Assembly (NCBI GenBank): GCA_023846275.1
Contig: JAIUJO010000072.1
Span: forward strand, 578,501 to 642,500
Length of the DNA: 64,000 nt
Direction: 5' to 3'
Source: Vanilla planifolia
Lineage: Eukaryota; Streptophyta; Magnoliopsida; Asparagales; Orchidaceae
The first letter of the stretch is position 1; every line of letters begins with the position of its first letter. The notes beneath the pieces were generated by a model. It did no database searches, was not told the DNA's origin, and worked only from the letters and a program-made list of their open reading frames with translations. Below are positions 58,395 through 64,000 of this stretch, piece after piece. The translations under genes and the position numbers were made by a program.

Positions 58395-58415
58395 CTAAAA
58401 AAGCTTATTCGATTT
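58395..58415. other. Orientation switch 5 (minus to plus)
   Basis: Minus-orientation satellite runs to a degraded AAAAAAGCTTATTC segment (~58,398). Plus-orientation sequence resumes at CGATTTATCCCACATCACTT (~58,411), equivalent to the CAATTTATCTCATTT box. The plus side is a direct copy of ~34,715 onwards, so this switch coincides with the edge of a block duplication. Confidence 0.72.
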
Positions 58416-61400
58416 ATCCCACATCACTTTAAATATAATCTTTTTTCTTTCAAAATAATAATATTGTTTTATTTGTGTTTATATAATTTAGCAATTCATA
58501 GTAATTCAAAATGAGGTTTATTTGATGAAATAAAAATCTCTAGACTCATTTTGATGAACTATATCTAATTTAATATTCTTTTTTATAATTTATTTGATTA
58601 TTGAGCATATTACACTTGCTCACCTTAGTATCTTAGAATGCCATTATCTCATATAATTTATCATATTTTTTAAATTTTTTTCATTGTTTTTGTTATAATA
58701 TTATGTAACTCTAAATATCTTATTTTGTGACCATGACATCACTTTGGCTTGCTTACATTATGTTGTTTCAGTTTATCTTATCTCAATTATAATATATATT
58801 TAGTTAATATCAAGAAATAATTTTTTCATTATATGTGACTTATAACATTGGTAATTCATAGCATTCGAATGAGGTCTTAATGAGATCAAATAAACAACAT
58901 TGCAGACATCCAAAAACATATTCAAATTAAATAATTGTTTTTAGATTTTAGCTTTTTTTATGGGTTTTCACAAGTTTCATTGGGATTTTTTATTCATAAC
59001 TAACTTGAGGATCGATGAAGTTAAATTACATCTCCTAATTACATTTGAATGCAACATTCACAAATAATCAATTTTATTTCTATAAAAGTTTTGATTTCAT
59101 TTGTTATATTACTATGAAACTCTAGTTATCCTTTGTTTTGACTTTTACATACTTTTCATTTGGTTAAATTTTCTTTCAACAATTCATACCATTTCAATTT
59201 TTTTATATATATACTTAATATTAAAATAATAATTTATTATTTTTTTAGTTATTTTAATAATTCATAATAATGGCAAAAGAGGTCTTTTGAGAAGAAACAA
59301 ATTTTGTCAGACTCAACTAGATGAGCTTTATCCAATTAACTATTCGTTTTTATATTTTTAAATATTATATTCTTTTAAGGCTTTATAATGTTTAACAAGA
59401 TATTTTGCTTTGCATCTGATTGGATGAAAGAGAATGCTACACTAAATTTCTTATGAATCATTTTAATAACACTTCATATATAATTTATCTATTTTTTTTT
59501 AAAAATGTTTTGCTTTCTCTTGGTTATATTAAATTGCAACATTGAATTTACTCTCTTGTCCCCTTAACATTATTTGTATCTAATGTAAATTACATTACTT
59601 TAATTAAGCATATTTTTTAACTTTAATTTTTTTATATTTAATTTTCAAAAGATAATTTTTTATATATGCTTATTTACTTTTATAATTCACAACAATCCAA
59701 AATGGGGTCCTATGTAAACAAAATAAATGTGACTGGAATCATTTTGATGACCTCAATCTAATTAAAAAAAAAATTTCATATTTTTAAAAATATTTAATAT
59801 TATAATGTTTGCACATTCTTTATAAAGACATCTTCTTGTACCTAACTTGACAATCAATGATGTTATAATCCATTTTCCTAGTATCTCAAATTATAATTAA
59901 CTTATACAATTTATCTAATTTCTTCAAATTGCATGCTTCTATTTCATTATATTACTATGAACTCTAAACCTCCTCTAGTTTGATCTTTTATCACTTTAGT
60001 TTTTTTATATTGTGTTGGTTTAATTAATCTTATTTCTATCATAATTTATATTTACTTAATATAACAATAATAATTTGTTATCGTTTATTTTTATTTCTTT
60101 TTATAATTCACAATAATTATAAACAAAGTGTGATGGAGACAAAGGAAATATCATGGAACTTGTCTCGACAAGCTCGATCGTAATATGTAATTAAAATATT
60201 TTATTTTAAAAGATTTTTTATATTTAATGTTATATTTTTTTACCTGATTTCATGATTTTGGTATTACACTCGATCTCTTTAGTATCCTAGAATGCAACTT
60301 TCTCGTAAATTTTATCTAATTAGTTCAAATTGTGTTTTTTTGTTTTTTATATTATTATGTAACCTCAAATGCCATCTTGTTTGACATTAACATAACTTTG
60401 AAACAATAATTTATTAATATTTATACTTGTATACTTTGGTAATTCATAATAATTCTAAGCGATGTCTGATAGAGATGAAACAAATGTTATTTGACTTATT
60501 ATGATATGCTATACCTTGTTAACTATTTATTTTTATATTTTTAAATACTTGTGTTCAAGTGTTTTGGTATACCTTTTGAGACATTTTAAATTATTCTTAA
60601 CTTGATGACTCAGGAATTGAACTAGATCTCATTAGTTTCTTAGAATGTAATATTCTTATAATTTATCTTATTTCAACTTTATATACATTTAATTGATATT
60701 AAAATAACAATTTAAAATTATTTGTCTTTATTTTCCTGGAGAATTCATAGTAATTCCAATAAGGTCCAATCAAGAATCAAAAAAAGTAATTTTTCCACCA
60801 TTTAAAAGACATTTAGAGTCTTGAAGTGCTATGTTTCTCGACAATTTATCATATTTATTCAATTTGTTTAACTTTCAGTTCAATTAGATTTTATTATATT
60901 ATTTTGATTTCTCCTATTTTATTGTTATAATATATCTATTAAATATTAATAAATTCTTTTATTATTATTTAAGTTTATTTACTATCACAATTTATTGAAA
61001 TTCTAAATGAAGTTTGATAGAGGCAAAATAAACGTCATTCGTCACATCTTGTTGAGTTGTATTCCACTAAATATTTTTGTTTTCTAAATATTTTATTTTG
61101 TTTTGTCTTGAGACTCATTTCAAGACATTTTTATTTCTGCTTAATTAACAATAAAAGATGTTAGACTTAATCTCCTTCTTATTATGGAATGTAATTTTTC
61201 TATATAATGTACCTCATATATTCAAGTCTTTTTTATTTGGTTTTATTATTAAATTTCTTGAAATCTCATTTCATGTGACCTTCTCATAATAATGATTTCT
61301 ATTATTTCATATTACTCAAATTAAATCATTTTAGTTTTTAATATATATTTATGGAGTAATAAAGTAATGTTTTGTTATTATTTATATTTACATATTTTTC

Positions 61401-62900
61401 TAATTAATAGTTATTCCAAATGAGTATCAAATAAGATAAAATAAATATCATTGGACTCATTAGATAAGCTCTTCCCTATTAAATATTAAAATTTTTATTT
61501 CTATATTTTTCTTTTCTTTTTTTTAATTACCTTTTATAAGGCATTTTAATTTGTACATAATTTGATAATTAGTGATGTTTTGATCAATCTCCTTAGTATA
61601 TTATTGAATGCAACTTTTCTATATATTTTATTTAATTATTTAAAGGTTTTATTTTTATTTATTTGTGTCAAGATGTAATTCTTAATCTTCATTCATGTTA
61701 CATTTATATTTTTTTGATTTGGTTATATTATATTCTCTTAATTTAACTAACTTTAATTTTAAAAAGAATTAACTAAGATAAAAAAACAATTTATTCTTAT
61801 TTAATCTAATTTATTTTTGATAATTGAACATAAATCTTATTTTAATAAGCTTTGTCTAATTAAAAATTTATTCTTATATTTATAAGTATGTCATTTTCTA
61901 GGTTTTTGGTATGTTTTATGAGACATTTCAAATGGTACCTAATCTGATTATCGATGTTCCTACAATCTACTTTATTAATATTTTAGAATGCAACTTTTCC
62001 ATATAATTTATGCCATTTTCTTAAAACAATTTATTTTTATTTCGTAATATTAATTCAATTTATCTCATTTCAGCTTTATTATGTATTTCTTTAATATTGA
62101 AATAATAATTTATTTATTATTTATGCTTATTTACATTACTAATTCATCTTTACAAATCCTATCAAAATAAATATTCATTTTAATTTTTTTTAAATTTTAT
62201 TTTCTCAAACTTTGGCACACATTATGAGATATTTTTATTCATACCTAATTTGATGATCAAAGATGTAAACTTGATCTTTTTGATATATTAGAATGCAAAG
62301 TCCCCAAAAAAAAAATTTAATTTATGCAAAGTTTTTCTTTTATTTGTTTAGATTACTATTTAACCCTAAACTTCTCTCATTTAACCTTCACCTCATCTTG
62401 ATTTAGTTTTATTATATTTCTTTGAATTAGCTTATTTTAGCTTAATTATATTTTTAATTAATAGAAAAGAATAATTTATTATTATTTGTGATTATTAACT
62501 TTAGTAACTCAAAATATTTCTAAGTCATATCCAATTGAGATGAAACTAATGTTATTGCACTTTTCTTGACAAGCTATATCACATTAAATTTTCATTTTAT
62601 ATGTTCTAATAAATTTATTTTTTTATTTTTGTCCCTTTTATGATATATTTTTATTTCTACCTAATTTAAGAATCAAAGATATTACATTAAATCTACTTGG
62701 TACCTTATAATAGAACATTAGTTTTATTATACTATAATGTAAATCTAAATCTCTTTTCAAGTGATATTTACTTTGCTTTGATTTGGTTATTTTATATTGT
62801 TTCAATTTATCAAATTTAAATTATAAAATTTATTTACCTAAAAATTAATAATTTATTATTACATATGAAAATATTATTCTTTAATTAATAATATATCAAA
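58405..62900. repeat. Direct block duplication, copy 2
   Basis: Copy of 34,715-39,100 in the same orientation. It begins right at the orientation switch. It retains the part of the unit (about 60,320-60,620) that copy 1 has lost near 36,640, while both copies share the later shortened unit with an ACCATTTA..ACATTT variant (36,842 / 60,798). Homology beyond about 62,900 weakens; a shared ACTATGAACTATA (39,361 / 63,154) suggests it may reach roughly 63,200 before fading. Identity is clearly lower than between the arms of the inverted duplication, so this copying event looks older. Confidence 0.78.
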
Positions 62901-64000
62901 AAAATAAGTTAGTTAATGATTAAATGGACTTTATTGGTCTAGTCTTGACATACTTTATCCAGTAAAATATATGATTCTATTATTTCAAATATTTTAATTT
63001 TTAAGATTTTAGCACACATTACATAATATTTTTAATTGTATATGATTTTACTCTTAAGACTCTTACACTTGATGTCTTTAATATCTTGGATTTTAGCTTT
63101 GTGATACTATTTATTTCACTTCTTCAAATTTTTTAATTTGAGTTTATTATATTACTATGAACTATACTTCTCCTTTTATGTGACCTTTATGTTACTATTA
63201 TTTGGATAAATCAAATTTTTTAAAATTATTTCATTTTTTTATTATATATTTATCTAATATTAAAATAATAATTAAAAAATTATTGCAAGCTTATTGTGGT
63301 AATTTTTATTTGCTTAAAAAAAGAACTAATTGAAATAATATATAAGTTATTGGACTCTTCTTAATGAGCTGATTCAAAGTAAACATTCATTTTTAGGTTC
63401 TTAAGTATTTCATTTTACAGAGTTTTAGTCTATTTTATGATAAAGTTTGAATCACAACTCATTTCATGATTAATGATGTTGTAAACCTTGTTCTTATATC
63501 TTCGAATGCATCTTCTTTACACCATTTATCTCATTTCATTACATATTGCTTTGATTACAATATAAAATTACGATACACTTAGTCTTCTCTTGTTTGACAT
63601 TTACAACTTTTTGATATTGTTATATTAGGTTACCTCATTTGAACTCTTTTAACATTAGAATATTATTTCTCATTATTAAAACAGTAACTTATTATTATTA
63701 TTTTATTTATTATAGTAATTTACTTCAATTCCAAATGAGCTTTGATCAAGATGACATTAACTTCATTGAACACATCTCAATAAGCTCCATTTAAATGAAC
63801 ATTCATTCTTATATTTCCAAATTATTTTCTTAAGGGTTTGGCATGTTTTACAAGATATTTTAATTCATATTAAATTTTATGATCGAGAATGTTACACACA
63901 GTCTTCATAATATCTTGGAATGTAGTGCTTGCATATAATTGATATGTTTGGCTCATATTTCTATTTTCCATTTACTTATATTATCATGAAACCTAATTCT
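58405..64000 (+). repeat. Satellite array block 6, plus orientation, reaching the window edge
   Basis: About 15 units with boxes near 58545, 58900, 59310, 59735, 60155, 60495, 61045, 61455, 61830, 62160, 62560, 62945, 63350 and 63765. Partial units occur around 58,590 (the segment between the box and the GATGTTACAC-like box is missing), 60,790-60,830 and 62,690-62,720. The block begins at the orientation switch and at once follows the same series of private variants as 34,715 onwards, so it is largely a direct copy of that stretch. It continues past the end of the window. No gene is seen. Confidence 0.88.

Larger units (their letters stand above)
48225..58405 (-). repeat. Satellite array block 5, minus orientation
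   Basis: About 25 units with minus-orientation boxes near 48565, 49325, 49750, 50150, 50560, 51030, 51450, 51865, 52280, 52690, 53405, 53870, 54270, 54690, 55095, 55450, 55875, 56285, 56995, 57415, 57755 and 58135. Shortened units occur around 48,900-48,990, 50,700-50,820, 53,040-53,090, 53,330-53,380, 55,300-55,420 and 56,680-56,730. Two units contain short internal tandem duplications (listed separately). The 77-codon plus-strand frame at 54,049-54,282 crosses several conserved satellite boxes and is a by-product, not a gene. I found no confident block-level partner for this segment within the window. Confidence 0.88.

Overview
The window is eukaryotic, non-coding, very A+T-rich DNA. Nearly all of it is one old, diverged tandem satellite. 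I find no credible protein-coding gene, tRNA, rRNA, CRISPR array or bacterial-type operon. The satellite unit is about 415-422 bp (estimated from the spacing of conserved boxes and from a consensus built by eye). I count roughly 155-160 whole or partial units, many carrying deletions. Long satellite arrays with CpG-decayed sequence, plus two fragments that read like plant intergenic or transposon debris, suggest a plant nuclear genome, probably pericentromeric or other heterochromatin. The plant assignment is an inference; no gene confirms it.

Layout. I call 'plus' the orientation in which the unit's conserved box reads CTCATC..GATGAGCTC and is followed by the TTTTGGCATGC-like, GATGTTACACTCGATC-like and GGAATGCAACTTTC-like boxes. 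Six blocks alternate in orientation: minus 1-~4,700; plus ~4,740-15,430; minus ~15,430-22,272; plus ~22,272-48,225; minus ~48,225-58,405; plus ~58,405-64,000. The five switch points join the unit at different phases, so they look like independent rearrangements.

Two larger structures lie on top of the array. (1) A multi-kilobase inverted duplication: bases 1-~4,245 reappear as the reverse complement at ~4,745-9,080, around a spacer of about 500 bp. Shared private deletions and stretches near 90% identity show that the arms were copied as one block. (2) An older direct block duplication: ~34,715-39,100 and ~58,405-62,900 share the same ordered series of odd deletions and private variants, about 23.8 kb apart.

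Two segments are not satellite: ~28,399-30,325 (about 1.9 kb, unidentified) and ~20,600-20,851 (about 250 bp, with more CpG and G+C). Smaller features are a 98-bp TA tract, a compound TA/TG microsatellite, an AAT tract, and several short within-unit duplications that look like replication slippage or template switching. The many short open frames are a by-product of the satellite: several start at the same phase of the unit and none resembles a known protein.
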